Shown here: piece after piece, positions 26,004-35,507 of the stretch
Numbering within the stretch: position 1 is the stretch's first letter
Layout: every line of letters begins with the position of its first letter
Assembly: GCA_019359695.1 (NCBI GenBank)
Contig: JAHHGV010000014.1
Coordinates: 62,001-126,000 of the forward strand
DNA from: Brasilonema angustatum HA4187-MV1
GTDB lineage: Bacteria > Cyanobacteriota > Cyanobacteriia > Cyanobacteriales > Nostocaceae
Direction: 5' to 3'
Length of the DNA: 64,000 nucleotides
Notes under the pieces: model-generated
What the model was told of the DNA's origin: nothing
Database searches by the model: none
What the model saw: the letters and a program-made list of their open reading frames with translations, nothing else
Position numbers and translations under genes: made by a program

Positions 26004-27365
26004 ATGGATAATCAAGGGACCTTCTACGAAGCGGCTAAGCCGATCGCAAAAGTTCAATTCCTCCAGCGCGAAGCTGCATCCCTCTTACTCTACCAATCCG
26101 TCCTCCAAACCGAACTGGGGAGGGTATATCTTGACCTATTGCAAGCAATACGCTACACTGATGCGGATGGACAAGGTTGTCTCCAAGCATACGGCAATTA
26201 CTTCAGGTGCTTGGCTGCCAGACATCAAAACTGGGAGGAATATCTCATTACTCAAATTCTCAGAGCAGATAATCCTTTTACTCAACTTGCTCAACAACAA
26301 GAATTTGAAAATCTCCCTCCAGCTTTAGTCGCAGCAGTTGAGCATGATTTACGAGCGTTGCAAAGTCTTGATGAGTGTGGCAGTGCTATTTTGAGTCAGT
26401 GGGTGCAAGAAGTAGCTCATTTAAGCGTTTCACCAGTCGTATGGTATGTAGAGCAAAATCGAGTCGCAAGAGTTCACGAATTTCCACTTATAGAGAAGTT
26501 ACAACAGCTGGAAAATTGGGCTGATGCCGTGAAAGAATTGGCAGCGTATTATCGCCAGTTTGGTACAGGTTTATTTGCAGAGTATAAAGCTGCGCGTTGG
26601 CAAGGTGGGGAGTTTATTCCAATACGCTATTGCGATCCAATTGAGTTAAATCAACTTGTGGGTTACGAGTTGCAAAAAGAAGCATTGTTGAAAAACACAG
26701 AGTTTTTATTATCTGGACAGGTGGCGCTGCACGTCTTGCTTTACGGTAGTCGCGGTTCGGGAAAATCTTCTTTGGTGAAAGCTTTACTGAATGAGTATGG
26801 CAATTCCAACTTACGCTTACTGGAAGTCACCAAATCTGACTTGAAAGACTTACCAAAAATTGTGGAACAGTTACGAAGCGTCCCACAGAAATTTATCATC
26901 TTTGTTGATGATCTGTCTTTTGAAGAAGACGATGATGCTTTCAAAGCACTCAAAGTGGTTTTGGAAGGTAATGTAACCGCACGATCTCAAAACATTGTGG
27001 TCTATGCTACATCTAACCGCCGCCACTTAATTCGAGAATTTTTTGCTGATAGACCATCTCCCAGAGACAACGATGAAGTTCATGCATGGGATACTATGCA
27101 AGAGAAGCTATCTTTTAGCGATCGCTTTGGTTTAACCTTGACTTTTGAAGGGGCTGACCAGAAAACTTACTTACAAATTATCCGGCATCTTGCGGCACAA
27201 GCTGGAATTGATATGAGTCAGGAAGATTTGGAACATCAAGCTTTACAATGGGCAACTCGCCATAATGGTCGTTCTGGAAGAACAGCAAGACAATTTGTTG
27301 ATTTCTTAAAAGCAGATTTGACTGTGTCTAGTTCAAGCCATCATGCAGCAAACACAGAATCATAA
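26004..27365 (+). CDS. DUF815-family AAA+ ATPase
   Basis: A 453-residue protein. The N-terminal half (about residues 1-215) is helical and unassigned. The C-terminal AAA+ module follows VGYELQKEALLKNT, with Walker A HVLLYGSRGSGKSSLVKAL (about residues 244-262), Walker B KFIIFVDDLSFEEDDDAFKA, a sensor-1-like NIVVYATSNRRHL and the conserved tail HNGRSGRTARQFVDFL. This is the DUF815 family, whose biochemical role is unknown. It heads a run of four same-strand genes ending with a helicase, with gaps of 126-173 bp. The genes are therefore a neighbourhood rather than a tight operon. Confidence 0.85.
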   Translation: MDNQGTFYEAAKPIAKVQFLQREAASLLLYQSVLQTELGRVYLDLLQAIRYTDADGQGCLQAYGNYFRCLAARHQNWEEYLITQILRADNPFTQLAQQQEFENLPPALVAAVEHDLRALQSLDECGSAILSQWVQEVAHLSVSPVVWYVEQNRVARVHEFPLIEKLQQLENWADAVKELAAYYRQFGTGLFAEYKAARWQGGEFIPIRYCDPIELNQLVGYELQKEALLKNTEFLLSGQVALHVLLYGSRGSGKSSLVKALLNEYGNSNLRLLEVTKSDLKDLPKIVEQLRSVPQKFIIFVDDLSFEEDDDAFKALKVVLEGNVTARSQNIVVYATSNRRHLIREFFADRPSPRDNDEVHAWDTMQEKLSFSDRFGLTLTFEGADQKTYLQIIRHLAAQAGIDMSQEDLEHQALQWATRHNGRSGRTARQFVDFLKADLTVSSSSHHAANTES

Positions 27366-27491
27366 AATAAAAAAATTTCGTTTTTAATTTTTCCGTTTTC
27401 TCGACTCTAATGTTAAAAATAATAACACCTATAGCTTGAAAGGCGACAATGTGAGACTCCTTAACTGAAAAATATTTAGAATGATTTGGCT

Positions 27492-28793
27492 ATGTTAAAA
27501 ACAAGCAATATGCAATCAGCGATCGTGAGTAATCGACTTATTATAGGTATAGTTGCCTTTGGCGTGAGTTTTGGTCTTAGTCTCGTCCTTAGCTGGGATT
27601 TTAATAAAGCCTTTCTCACTGGTCTAGTGACTGTACCTGCTACGTATCTATCAGCCTTATTTGTAGACAAGCGCAAAAGAAATTATGAAATGATGATTTT
27701 AGATTCTCTACAGAGGCGAATTAGAGATCTTGAAGGACTAAAATCTCGCATTGTCACAGAAGTTAATCAACTTGAAGCGCATAACGCTTTACTGCACGCA
27801 GAGTCAAGCAATTTACAAAATCAAGTTATAGAACGACGTAACCAGAGAGATACTCTTAATAGAGAGCTAGGCGTTTATATAATAGAAAAAAAACAGTTAC
27901 AAGGAAAAATAAACTATCTACAAAATGAACTTCGCACAATTGAGGAATCAAAAGTAGAACTTAACAATACCTTTTCGACACTAACCGCTGAAAAACGGCG
28001 TTTAGAATTAAACTCTAATATTTCACGTTCTGAAATTATTCAACTGCAAGCTCAAATCAGCGAACTTCAGCAGCAGAAGCAAGAATCAGAAAACAGCTTA
28101 ATTCTGCTGAATCGGCTTAAGCCTCAACTAGAAGAAAAATTATACGAGTTGCGAGTCCAAATACAAGAGGTTGAAATCCAAGAAAACCAGCAAAAGCAAC
28201 TCATGTTAGAGAGAAAAACTGAGAAAGAACATATAGAAGTAAGCCTGAATGCTTTGCAAACCGAATTAACAGAACAACAAACTCAACAACAACAGCTACA
28301 AGGGCAAGTTATATTGTTGCAGGAGGAACGTGACGAATTGCAAAGTCAAGTTTGGGAACTTCTCCACCAAATGGAAACCCTGACAACTCAAGAAAAAATT
28401 AATGAAAACGAACAGGAAGAGGACGAAGATTTATTTCCTTTCTCTGAATTAATAGATACTTTAGAGCCAATAGATACTATCAGTGTATCAGATGTTTCCG
28501 AAGAATGGGGGGAATTTACCAAGCAGTTACAGGGTTATGAAATTCGGGTATTAAAAGCTATGCTAGAGCAAGACAACCCTTATCCTGTCATTAAAAAGAT
28601 AGCTGAAGAAAATATTACAATGCCAAATCTACTGATTGATTCAATAAATGAACTTGCTAATGATACTATTGGTGAATTGATAATAGATTCGAGTTCAGAA
28701 ACGCCAGAAATTTATGAGGAATATAAAACAAACCTCAAAAAAATACTTGACATGTATGAATATAAAATGACTGAAGAAACCTCACTCAACTAA
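27492..28793 (+). CDS. Membrane-anchored coiled-coil protein with TerB-C-like tail
   Basis: A 433-residue protein with three parts. Two hydrophobic segments (about residues 14-33 and 41-60) anchor the N-terminus. A long coiled-coil (about 70-300) is rich in Gln, Glu and Leu heptads. An acidic linker (ENEQEEDEDLFPF) leads to a globular C-terminal domain of about 100 residues. That domain's pattern VLKAMLEQDNPYPVIKKIAE and NELANDTIGELIID resembles TerB-C domains of tellurite-resistance-type systems, in which the last helix reads NEWA...GD.LIE. I judge that match moderate. The next two genes, a BrxD-like ATPase and an Lhr-like helicase, are known companions of TerB-domain proteins. The TTG at 27486 is less likely than this ATG. 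Confidence 0.7.
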   Translation: MLKTSNMQSAIVSNRLIIGIVAFGVSFGLSLVLSWDFNKAFLTGLVTVPATYLSALFVDKRKRNYEMMILDSLQRRIRDLEGLKSRIVTEVNQLEAHNALLHAESSNLQNQVIERRNQRDTLNRELGVYIIEKKQLQGKINYLQNELRTIEESKVELNNTFSTLTAEKRRLELNSNISRSEIIQLQAQISELQQQKQESENSLILLNRLKPQLEEKLYELRVQIQEVEIQENQQKQLMLERKTEKEHIEVSLNALQTELTEQQTQQQQLQGQVILLQEERDELQSQVWELLHQMETLTTQEKINENEQEEDEDLFPFSELIDTLEPIDTISVSDVSEEWGEFTKQLQGYEIRVLKAMLEQDNPYPVIKKIAEENITMPNLLIDSINELANDTIGELIIDSSSETPEIYEEYKTNLKKILDMYEYKMTEETSLN

Positions 28794-28938
28794 AATTCAG
28801 TACAATATTCTTCCATATTTCAGCTATAAATACTTTCACCTAGGTTACATATTTGGTAAATTGCAACAGAGGAGACGCCCACTCAATGCTTTTCCACGTG
28901 CTTCCTAGGAACAAGAAAAGTTAGGTGTATTAATCTAC

Positions 28939-30264
28939 ATGACAAAGCTCAAAATCTCAAAAAAAGTATCCACTGCGTTGATAAATTCTCTAGGTGCAGG
29001 TGTCGTACCTAGAGTCGGACTAGAACACATAGCAGTAGGGCGGGAACAAGAATTTAAAACTTTATCGCAAAATCTTGATGACATAGCAGAAGGGGTAGCA
29101 GCATTTCGCTTCGTCATTGGTAATTACGGTTCCGGCAAAAGTTTCATGCTACAATTGCTTCGCAACCGTGCTATGGAGCAAGGTTTTGTCGTAGCTGATG
29201 CTGACTTATGCTGGGAACGCCGATTAGCAGGAAGCAACAACGAAGGGTTGGCAACGTATCGAGAATTAATGAGCCATCTTGCGACAAAAACTCGTCCTGA
29301 TGGTAATGCGTTGATTTCCATTTTAGAAGGATGGATTAATAAAATCCAACAAGAAGTTGCCAAACAAACCGGGATGCGTCCTAATGACGAAGGTTTTGAT
29401 GATCGAGTTGAAGCAAAAATCAGGGAAGTCGTTCAATATATAGAAGACTTAGTTCACGGATTTGATTTTGGTAGTGTTATTGTTGCTTACTGGCGCGGAT
29501 ATCGATTGGATGATGATGATTTGAAAAATGCAGCACTGCGATGGTTGCGTGGAGAATTTTCTACTAAAACAGAAGCAAAAGCCGCCTTGGGAGTACGTGT
29601 CATTATTGATGATGAAAGTTGGTATGACTATATCAAGCTTATAGCTAAATTTGTTGCGGAGATTGGCTATAAAGGTCTTTTAATTCTGCTAGATGAAGCT
29701 GCACTTTTATACCAGATATCTCCAACAGTGACAAGGGAAAAAAACTATAACAGATTGCTAGGGATGTTTAATGATATTATGCAGTGTAAAGCAGAACATC
29801 TTGGCATTTTTCTTGGTGGTACGACAAGATTTTTAGAAGATCCAAATCGAGGTCTTTTTGCAGATTCTGCTTGGCGGAGACGGACAAAAGAAAGCCGTTT
29901 TGTCACTCAAGCAGGAGTCCAGGAATATATGGGACCAGTCATGCGGCTGAACCCACTCACACAAGAAGAAATTCTGACACTTCTGCAAAGATTAACAGAA
30001 ATCCATGCCGTTAATTTTGGTTATGAGAAGAATTTAAAAAATAGTGATTTGAAAGATTTTGTACAAGAAATTGTTAACCGTTTGGGTGCAGAAGCTTTGC
30101 TAACACCAGGGGAAATTGTACGGGATTTCCTGAGTGTATTGAATCTTCTTTATCAAAATTCAAATCTTTCTTTTGCTCAACTCATTCATGGTGCTAACTT
30201 TAAACCGACTGTTAAGGGTAAAGATGCAGATTTGGATGATAATGCAGCAGAATTTAGTTTGTAA
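28939..30264 (+). CDS. BrxD/DUF2791-family P-loop ATPase
   Basis: A 441-residue ATPase. Walker A is FVIGNYGSGKSFMLQLLRN (about residues 56-74), followed by the family-specific VVADADLCWERR and GLATYRELMSHLATKTRPDG. Walker B is GLLILLDEAALLYQ (about 248-261), and FLGGTTRFLEDPNRGLF precedes a sensor region. The C-terminus reads LTPGEIVRDFLSVLNLL. This is the DUF2791 family, called BrxD in type 2 BREX phage-defence loci, where it is encoded beside the BrxHI helicase. The same pairing is seen here, but no BrxX methylase, PglZ or PglY is in the window, so this is not a BREX locus. It likely couples ATP hydrolysis to a DNA-processing complex. Confidence 0.85.
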   Translation: MTKLKISKKVSTALINSLGAGVVPRVGLEHIAVGREQEFKTLSQNLDDIAEGVAAFRFVIGNYGSGKSFMLQLLRNRAMEQGFVVADADLCWERRLAGSNNEGLATYRELMSHLATKTRPDGNALISILEGWINKIQQEVAKQTGMRPNDEGFDDRVEAKIREVVQYIEDLVHGFDFGSVIVAYWRGYRLDDDDLKNAALRWLRGEFSTKTEAKAALGVRVIIDDESWYDYIKLIAKFVAEIGYKGLLILLDEAALLYQISPTVTREKNYNRLLGMFNDIMQCKAEHLGIFLGGTTRFLEDPNRGLFADSAWRRRTKESRFVTQAGVQEYMGPVMRLNPLTQEEILTLLQRLTEIHAVNFGYEKNLKNSDLKDFVQEIVNRLGAEALLTPGEIVRDFLSVLNLLYQNSNLSFAQLIHGANFKPTVKGKDADLDDNAAEFSL

Positions 30265-30271
30265 AAGTATA

Positions 30272-30300
30272 GCAGGGAACAGGGAACAGGGAACAGGGTT
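30272..30300. repeat. GGGAACA tandem repeats
   Basis: Three to four GGGAACA units directly follow the stop codon of the BrxD-like gene. The next 130 bp up to the helicase are otherwise featureless. Confidence 0.8.
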
Positions 30301-30437
30301 GAAAGTCTCGTGGTGTCCATATTTTCTCATTAGTTCATGTCCTGATCTACCGGGCAACTGCTATAACTGCAAAATATAAAAGATAACGTAGAGTTACACG
30401 ATGCGTTATAGCAATCCTGTTAAGGTGTAAGTACAAG

Positions 30438-32666
30438 ATGAGCGATGCTATATTTGCCAGACTCGCCCCTTTTATCCAAGAATATATTTATAATCATAAC
30501 TGGACTGAATTAAGACCAGTTCAAATCGAAGCTTGTAAAGTCATCTTTAACACTGATGCTCATTTGCTCGTTGCTACTGGTACTGCTTCGGGGAAAACAG
30601 AAGCAGCATTTTTACCAGTTTTGACTTTATTACATGAAAACCCTTCTGCTACAATTGGCGCACTGTATATTGGTCCTATTAAGGCTTTAATTAATGATCA
30701 ATTTGAACGTCTGAATGATTTGTTGAAAGAGGCTGATATTCCTGTTTGGTATTGGCATGGTGATGTTAGCCAAAGTCACAAAACTAAGCTTCTTAAGAAT
30801 CCTAAGGGTATTCTGCAAATTACACCAGAATCTTTAGAAAGTTTATTAATTAACAAACATCATGAGTTAGCGCGTTTGTTTGGTGACTTACGGTTTGTGA
30901 TCATTGATGAAATTCATGCATTTATGGGTTCAGAACGAGGTTGTCAAATTCTTTGTCAATTAGCACGGTTGGCAAGATTGACGCAAAGAGAACCCCGAAG
31001 AATTGGTTTGTCGGCGACTTTGGGTGATTACTCGATGGCTGAAGAGTGGTTACGTTCTGGGACTGATAAGTTGGTGCTTACTCCGAAGATTGAGGGGGGA
31101 AAACGTCAAATTCGACTTGCGGTGGAGCATTTTTATGTTTTTGAAACGAACCGCCTTAGCGCAGCGTGTCCCCAGGATATAGACGCCAAGGACGCAGAGA
31201 GAGGAAAAGAAGATACAAGTCTATATGATAGATATGTTTTTAATTTGAGTAAGTCTCGGAAGTGTCTGATTTTTGCAAATAATAAGTCGCAAACGGAATC
31301 TGTGATTTCATCTTTGCGTCAAATTGCTTCTGATGAGGGGTATCCAGATATTTATCATGTGCATCATGGTAGTATTTCTGCGAGTTTGCGTCAAGCGGCT
31401 GAAGCTGCTATGCGTGAACCAAATCAACCAGCGGTGACTGCTGCGACGTTGACTTTAGAGTTGGGTATTGATATTGGTTATTTGGAGCGAGTTATTCAGT
31501 TGGAATCGCCTCTTTCTGTTGCTAGTTTTTTACAACGGTTAGGACGTACTGGAAGAAGAGGTGAAGCTGCTGATATGCGGTTTGTTTGTGCTGAGGAGAA
31601 AGTAGATGCAGAAGCATCTTTACCGGAACAAATTCCTTGGCAACTTTTGCAATGTATTGCAATTATTCAACTCTATTTGGAAGAGCGGTGGATTGAACCA
31701 ATTAAGCCTTTGATATATCCTTTGAGTTTATTATATCATCAGACAATGAGTGTTTTAGTAGCAATGGGAGAACTTTCTCCTGCTGGTCTTGCTAAAGAGG
31801 TTTTAAGTCTACCAAGTTTTGCTGCTATTTCTCAGGAAGATTTTAAGTTATTGTTGCGCTATCTCATTGATATTGACCACCTTCACTTAACTGAGCAAGG
31901 TAAACTTATCGTAGGTTTGGTAGGAGAAAAGGTGGTAGGTAAATTTCAGTTTTATGCTGTTTTTCCTGATAATCAGGAATATGTTGTTAAGCAAGGAACA
32001 ACAGAAATTGGTAGTATCACAACGCCGTCTCCTGTTGGACATCTATTTGCTTTGGCAGGGAAAACTTGGGAAGTTGTAGATGTTGATTTTAAAAGAAAGA
32101 TTATTTTAGTTAAGCAGGTAGATGGTAAGGCTAGTATTTATTGGCGGGGTGGTAGTGGTACGATTCATACAAGAATTTTGCAACGAATGCGACAGGTGTT
32201 GTTTGAGGATATGGAGTATAGCTACTTACAAAACAATGCTTTGAAGCGTTTGCAGTCAGTTCGTGAATTGGCAAGAGAAGCTGGACTCGATAAACATAAT
32301 ATTTTGCAATTAGAAAAGGGAAAGTGCTGCATCTTTCCTTGGATGGGTACTGTCGCTTACCGTACTTTGGAAAGATTGCTAAACAGTTTTTGTCGTGAGT
32401 CGTTGGAAATTAGCAGTATAAGTGGTGATAATCCTTATTTTTTGACAGTTAAATTAGCTCAGAAAAAAGTTGAATCTCTTTATTATGAAATTGTTTCGTT
32501 ATGTGAGCAAAGAATAAATAATGAGGATTTAGTGAGTGATATGGATGCTCCACAAATTCAGAAGTATGATGAATTTATTCCTTACCCACTTTTACGAAAA
32601 GCGTTTGCTAGCAATCATTTAGATATGTTGGAATTGAGACAACAAGTTGCTCTTTGGCAAGAATAG
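30438..32666 (+). CDS. Lhr-like DEAD/DEAH-box helicase (BrxHI-like)
   Basis: A 742-residue superfamily 2 helicase. Motif Q/I is LRPVQIEAC and VATGTASGKTEAAFLPVL, Ia is YIGPIKALINDQ, Ib is LQITPESLESLL, II is FVIIDEIHAFMGSERG, III is GLSATLG, and VI is FLQRLGRTGRRGEA. The C-terminal 350 residues lack the four-Cys cluster of DUF1998 proteins. The partner gene upstream encodes a BrxD-like ATPase. Around residues 236-260 an in-frame repeat insertion (TNRLSAACPQDIDAK) replaces ordinary sequence between the two RecA domains. The end is followed by degenerate repeats. It probably unwinds or remodels DNA together with its upstream neighbours. Confidence 0.88.
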   Translation: MSDAIFARLAPFIQEYIYNHNWTELRPVQIEACKVIFNTDAHLLVATGTASGKTEAAFLPVLTLLHENPSATIGALYIGPIKALINDQFERLNDLLKEADIPVWYWHGDVSQSHKTKLLKNPKGILQITPESLESLLINKHHELARLFGDLRFVIIDEIHAFMGSERGCQILCQLARLARLTQREPRRIGLSATLGDYSMAEEWLRSGTDKLVLTPKIEGGKRQIRLAVEHFYVFETNRLSAACPQDIDAKDAERGKEDTSLYDRYVFNLSKSRKCLIFANNKSQTESVISSLRQIASDEGYPDIYHVHHGSISASLRQAAEAAMREPNQPAVTAATLTLELGIDIGYLERVIQLESPLSVASFLQRLGRTGRRGEAADMRFVCAEEKVDAEASLPEQIPWQLLQCIAIIQLYLEERWIEPIKPLIYPLSLLYHQTMSVLVAMGELSPAGLAKEVLSLPSFAAISQEDFKLLLRYLIDIDHLHLTEQGKLIVGLVGEKVVGKFQFYAVFPDNQEYVVKQGTTEIGSITTPSPVGHLFALAGKTWEVVDVDFKRKIILVKQVDGKASIYWRGGSGTIHTRILQRMRQVLFEDMEYSYLQNNALKRLQSVRELAREAGLDKHNILQLEKGKCCIFPWMGTVAYRTLERLLNSFCRESLEISSISGDNPYFLTVKLAQKKVESLYYEIVSLCEQRINNEDLVSDMDAPQIQKYDEFIPYPLLRKAFASNHLDMLELRQQVALWQE
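31145..31215 (+). repeat. Genome repeat embedded in frame in the helicase gene
   Basis: AACGAACCGCC, then GCGCAGCGTGTCCCCAGGAT, then CGCCAAGGACGCAGAGAGAG, match the dispersed repeat also found near 9205 and 19215. The copy contributes about 24 codons without breaking the frame. Confidence 0.75.
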
Positions 32667-32739
32667 AACAAATCGTATTGATACTGTTTTCAAGACTAAT
32701 ACCAATTCTCTGTAAACTTGCACTTAATACTTACTCTTT

Positions 32740-32785
32740 CATTCTTGGCGTTCTTGGCGTCTTGGCGGTTCGTCTAATAAACATT
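32740..32785. repeat. Genome repeat fragment, inverted
   Basis: TTCTTGGCGTCTTGGCGGTTCG-like sequence is the reverse complement of the AACCGCCAAGGACGC family core. It lies in the non-coding DNA after the helicase. Confidence 0.65.
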
Positions 32786-32995
32786 AAGTGCATCTTCATG
32801 GAGAATCGGTATAAATATATAATCACAAATATTCCAATCAGCATCTTCTCTAAGTAGTTGAAAGTAGTCACGTTTGAGTTGGTTAAGTCTGCTGTATGAC
32901 ACTAACAAAGTCTTGCTATTACTAGATCTAATGAGAAGATTTCCTGAAAGACGAACAATTTAAGTTGACACCAATGTGCTGGGTGTCGTCCTCTC

Positions 32996-33124
32996 ATATC
33001 ATGTCCGGTGAAAGACTTATCATTAAGACGGCAGGGAGCAGGGGAGCAGGGAGCAGGGGGAAAGAGGATTTCCCAGTTGTTGCACATATTTGGTAATCAC
33101 AACTAATTAGCCGGACATGATATC
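32996..33124. mobile_element. Small element with perfect 13-bp inverted ends
   Basis: ATATCATGTCCGG at 32996-33008 is exactly complementary to CCGGACATGATAT at 33111-33123. The 129-bp interval contains AGGGGAGC-type 7-8 nt repeats and no ORF. It separates two minus-strand coding-like fragments (about 32815-32975 and 33123-33380), so it may be a nonautonomous insertion that broke a gene. Confidence 0.6.
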
Positions 33125-33380
33125 AGGTACATCTCATATTTTTATCGAACAAAAATTTACCAGATTCTTTTACATAATCGCCAAAATAGCTTACACCGAA
33201 GTCAAGCAACCAAGAGTCGGTTCCAAAAAGATTAGAAAGCTGAATATTAATCTCATTGAGTACCACGTCATAAAAATAGCGATCGCACCCAGTGAGGATA
33301 TGGGGTTCTCCACCATGCTGTCTCAGACTTTTGATAAAATCCTCTTCTTGTGCAAAACCAAGCTTTTCGTCGCCAAACAC
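33123..33380 (-). pseudogene. Possible fragment of an unidentified minus-strand gene
   Basis: An 85-codon minus-strand frame starts with GTG and contains FGDEKLGFAQEEDFIKSLRQ and LLDFGVSYFGDYVKESGKF. The frame is also open upstream into a MITE, giving FYLLVVFGDEKLG, and it ends at the edge of the 129-bp inverted-repeat element. I do not recognise the family. The amino-acid composition is protein-like, but coding status is uncertain. Confidence 0.35.
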
Positions 33381-33384
33381 TACA

Positions 33385-33508
33385 AGTAAGTAGAACGGCG
33401 TAAATAATTCACACTATGTCATAGCGAGTGGAACGAAGCAATCACAGGGGTTTGAAGAATTTTACTTTCTGTTACATAATTAGGTTTATTTTCACCGACT
33501 TACTTATA
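33385..33508. mobile_element. MITE, TAAGTAGGTCGGCG family, second copy
   Basis: The left end AAGTAAGTAGAACGGCGTAA and right end CACCGACTTACTTATA match the ends of the element at 25016-25150. The interior differs and includes a GAGTGGAACGAAGCAATC motif. Confidence 0.7.
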
Positions 33509-34435
33509 CGTGCAGTTGCTTTCAGTTGTGGCGTTTGCTGGGGTATAAGAAGGGTGTATGGAATAAATCTGTGGTTCAAGGTATCTGCCACTGATTTTAG
33601 ACCACCAAATCTACGATTTTCTTAATCAACAAGAATCGAAGCTTGCAAACCTCTGATATTTAATCATGGAGTAATGTCCTTCATCAATCGGGACAAGATA
33701 TCCCAATCTTTACAGCAAATGAAGGGCTGATTCGATAAATGATTTAATAGTGATAGGAGTTACTAAATTTATGTAGTCAATGTCACTCTTGTTACACTTT
33801 ATTAACGATTGTAATTATAAATACTTTTATGTAGTATATAAAATTACTATTTTCGAGGTTTTCAATCACTGTTTCTTGTTAAAAATATTAGAAAAACACC
33901 GAAAACATACAAAAAAACAGAGATAATACTAAATATTAATAGCTCAGTTGCCAAAATATATTTTTCTCAAAAAGTGACTTCAGGTAAAGGTTACAGACTT
34001 ATTTGTTAAGTAAAATACTATATTTCTTGGAAGATAATCAGGGAAAATTACTGCAAAAAACAGACTTTATAATTGATGCTATGCTTTTCTGAAACATACG
34101 AAATTTTTTGTAACAAAATTGTGGATGGCAATTATTGTATAAAAGAAATTACGAGTGAATAGGCGAAACAAAGTAGTGAAGCTTCTGTTTTATTGAGGTT
34201 CATTGCTTTTATAACGATTGTGAATTTTTCTCAGATACTAAAAGATAATCTAGTCTTTTGGAAGAGGATGTTCTTGCTATAAGAAAGCAAATGGTTAAGA
34301 TTTTTATAATCTTGGCTTCAAGTTTTTCTTGTGCGATTCTCCGTCTGAGAAGAAGTGCAAAGCTTAATCCTTCACTTCCTGTTTTAAAATCACATCATTC
34401 ATTCTCAACTCATCAAAATTTAGGAGATTTCAACT
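33509..34435. promoter_or_regulatory. Long AT-rich leader region of the phycocyanin operon
   Basis: This stretch of more than 900 bp has no convincing gene. It contains the left 60-bp flanking repeat (33748-33807) and then about 630 bp of AT-rich DNA up to cpcB. The operon promoter and a long 5' leader should lie in the right half. A ribosome-binding site TAGGAGA is present 13 bp before the cpcB ATG. No known sulfur- or light-responsive operator can be assigned by eye. Confidence 0.55.
33748..33807. repeat. 60-bp direct repeat, left copy flanking cpc locus
   Basis: This block matches 38062-38121 at 52 of 60 positions with no gaps. Its left 37 bp, from GTGATAGGAG to TCAATGTCAC, form an imperfect palindrome. 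Together the two copies bracket the phycocyanin operon and its leader. Confidence 0.9.
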
Positions 34436-34957
34436 ATGGTGCAGGATGCTTTTTCTAAAGTTGTTGCCCAGGCTGACTCACGAGGAGAATACCTTAATGA
34501 CTCTCAATTGGATGCTCTACTAGGTTTAGTTAGAGACGGTAACAAGCGCGTTGATGTCATCAACCGGATTACTAGCAATGCCTCTACTATTGTTGCTAAT
34601 GCAGTTCGACAGTTGTTCGCTGAACAACCTCAGCTGATAGCGCCTGGTGGAAATGCTTACACAAGCCGTCGTGCTGCTGCTTGTGTACGGGATTTGGAAA
34701 TCATTCTACGCTATGTGACTTATGCGATTTTTGCAGGAGATGCCAGTGTATTGGATGATCGTGCCCTCAATGGTTTGCGGGAAACTTATCTGGCACTAGG
34801 CACCCCTGGGGCTTCTGTTGCTGTTGGTATTCAGAAGCTGAAGGATGCCTCGATCGCCATTGCCAATGATCCCAACGGTATTACCCGTGGTGATTGCAGT
34901 GCACTGATTGCGGAAGTTGCAACCTATTTTGATCGCGCGGCGGCGGCTGTTGCCTAA
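34436..34957 (+). CDS. cpcB: Phycocyanin beta subunit, sulfur-poor
   Basis: A 173-residue bilin-binding subunit of the phycobilisome rod. Both chromophore cysteines are present: Cys83 in [11 protein letters not shown] (conventional Cys82) and Cys154 in RGDCSAL (conventional Cys153). The third, non-bilin cysteine usual in CpcB (DDRCLNG) is Ala here (DDRALNG). Except for the initiator there is no Met, including the usual MAAC position, which is AAAC. This pattern matches the sulfur-starvation phycocyanin (CpcB3) of Calothrix PCC 7601. The methylated-Asn site GGNAYT is kept. RBS TAGGAGA fits the start. No cpcE/F lyase genes are in the operon, so chromophorylation must use enzymes from elsewhere. 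Confidence 0.96.
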   Translation: MVQDAFSKVVAQADSRGEYLNDSQLDALLGLVRDGNKRVDVINRITSNASTIVANAVRQLFAEQPQLIAPGGNAYTSRRAAACVRDLEIILRYVTYAIFAGDASVLDDRALNGLRETYLALGTPGASVAVGIQKLKDASIAIANDPNGITRGDCSALIAEVATYFDRAAAAVA

Positions 34958-35015
34958 ATCGTCACAACTACATCAAATCAATCCTTTATAGAACAAACTT
35001 GGAGATATTAAGTCA

Positions 35016-35507
35016 ATGAGTAAGACGCCTTTAACGGAAGCGATTGTTTCTGCGGATTCCCAAGGTCGCTTTTTGGGTAGCACTGAAATCCAGGTTGCAT
35101 TCGGTCGTTACCGGCAGGCAGCTGTCAGCTTAGAAGCGGCAAAGACGTTATCTAAAAAAGCGTCAAGTCTGGCTGAAGCCGCAGCTAACGCTGTGTATCA
35201 AAAGTTTCCTTATACCACCCAGTTGGATGGACCTAACTACGCTTCTAGTTCCACTGGCAAGGCAAAATGTGTGCGCGATGTAGGCTACTACCTACGGATT
35301 ATTACTTATGCTTTGGTTGTAGGTGGAACAGGTCCAATCGACGATTATTTGATTGCTGGCTTAGCTGAAATCAACCGCACCTTTGAGTTATCTCCAAGCT
35401 GGTACATTGAAGCCCTCAAACACATCAAGGCCAATCATGGTTTATCAGGTGACCCCGCTGTTGAAGCGAACTCCTACATTGATTATGTGATCAATTCTTT
35501 GACCTAG
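35016..35507 (+). CDS. cpcA: Phycocyanin alpha subunit, sulfur-poor
   Basis: The 163-residue partner of CpcB. The single cysteine is the bilin-binding one in [15 protein letters not shown] (conventional Cys84). No Met occurs after the initiator, where ordinary CpcA has several, for example YYLRMVTYC, here YYLRIITYA. The C-terminal [20 protein letters not shown] is fully conserved. It lies 58 bp after cpcB with RBS TTGGAGA. Some residues are PecA-like, but the phycocyanobilin-type context and CpcB partner favour phycocyanin. It is probably expressed under sulfur limitation, by analogy with cpc3. Confidence 0.95.
   Translation: MSKTPLTEAIVSADSQGRFLGSTEIQVAFGRYRQAAVSLEAAKTLSKKASSLAEAAANAVYQKFPYTTQLDGPNYASSSTGKAKCVRDVGYYLRIITYALVVGGTGPIDDYLIAGLAEINRTFELSPSWYIEALKHIKANHGLSGDPAVEANSYIDYVINSLT

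Noticed and set aside
28939-32666. A BREX type 2 locus
   Set aside because: Only BrxD-like and helicase components are seen; no PglX methylase, PglZ, PglY or PglW gene occurs in the window.
35016-35507. PecA (phycoerythrocyanin alpha)
   Set aside because: Some residues are PecA-like, but the beta partner is clearly CpcB, no pecE/pecF lyase genes follow, and the operon ends with CpcC/CpcD-type linkers.
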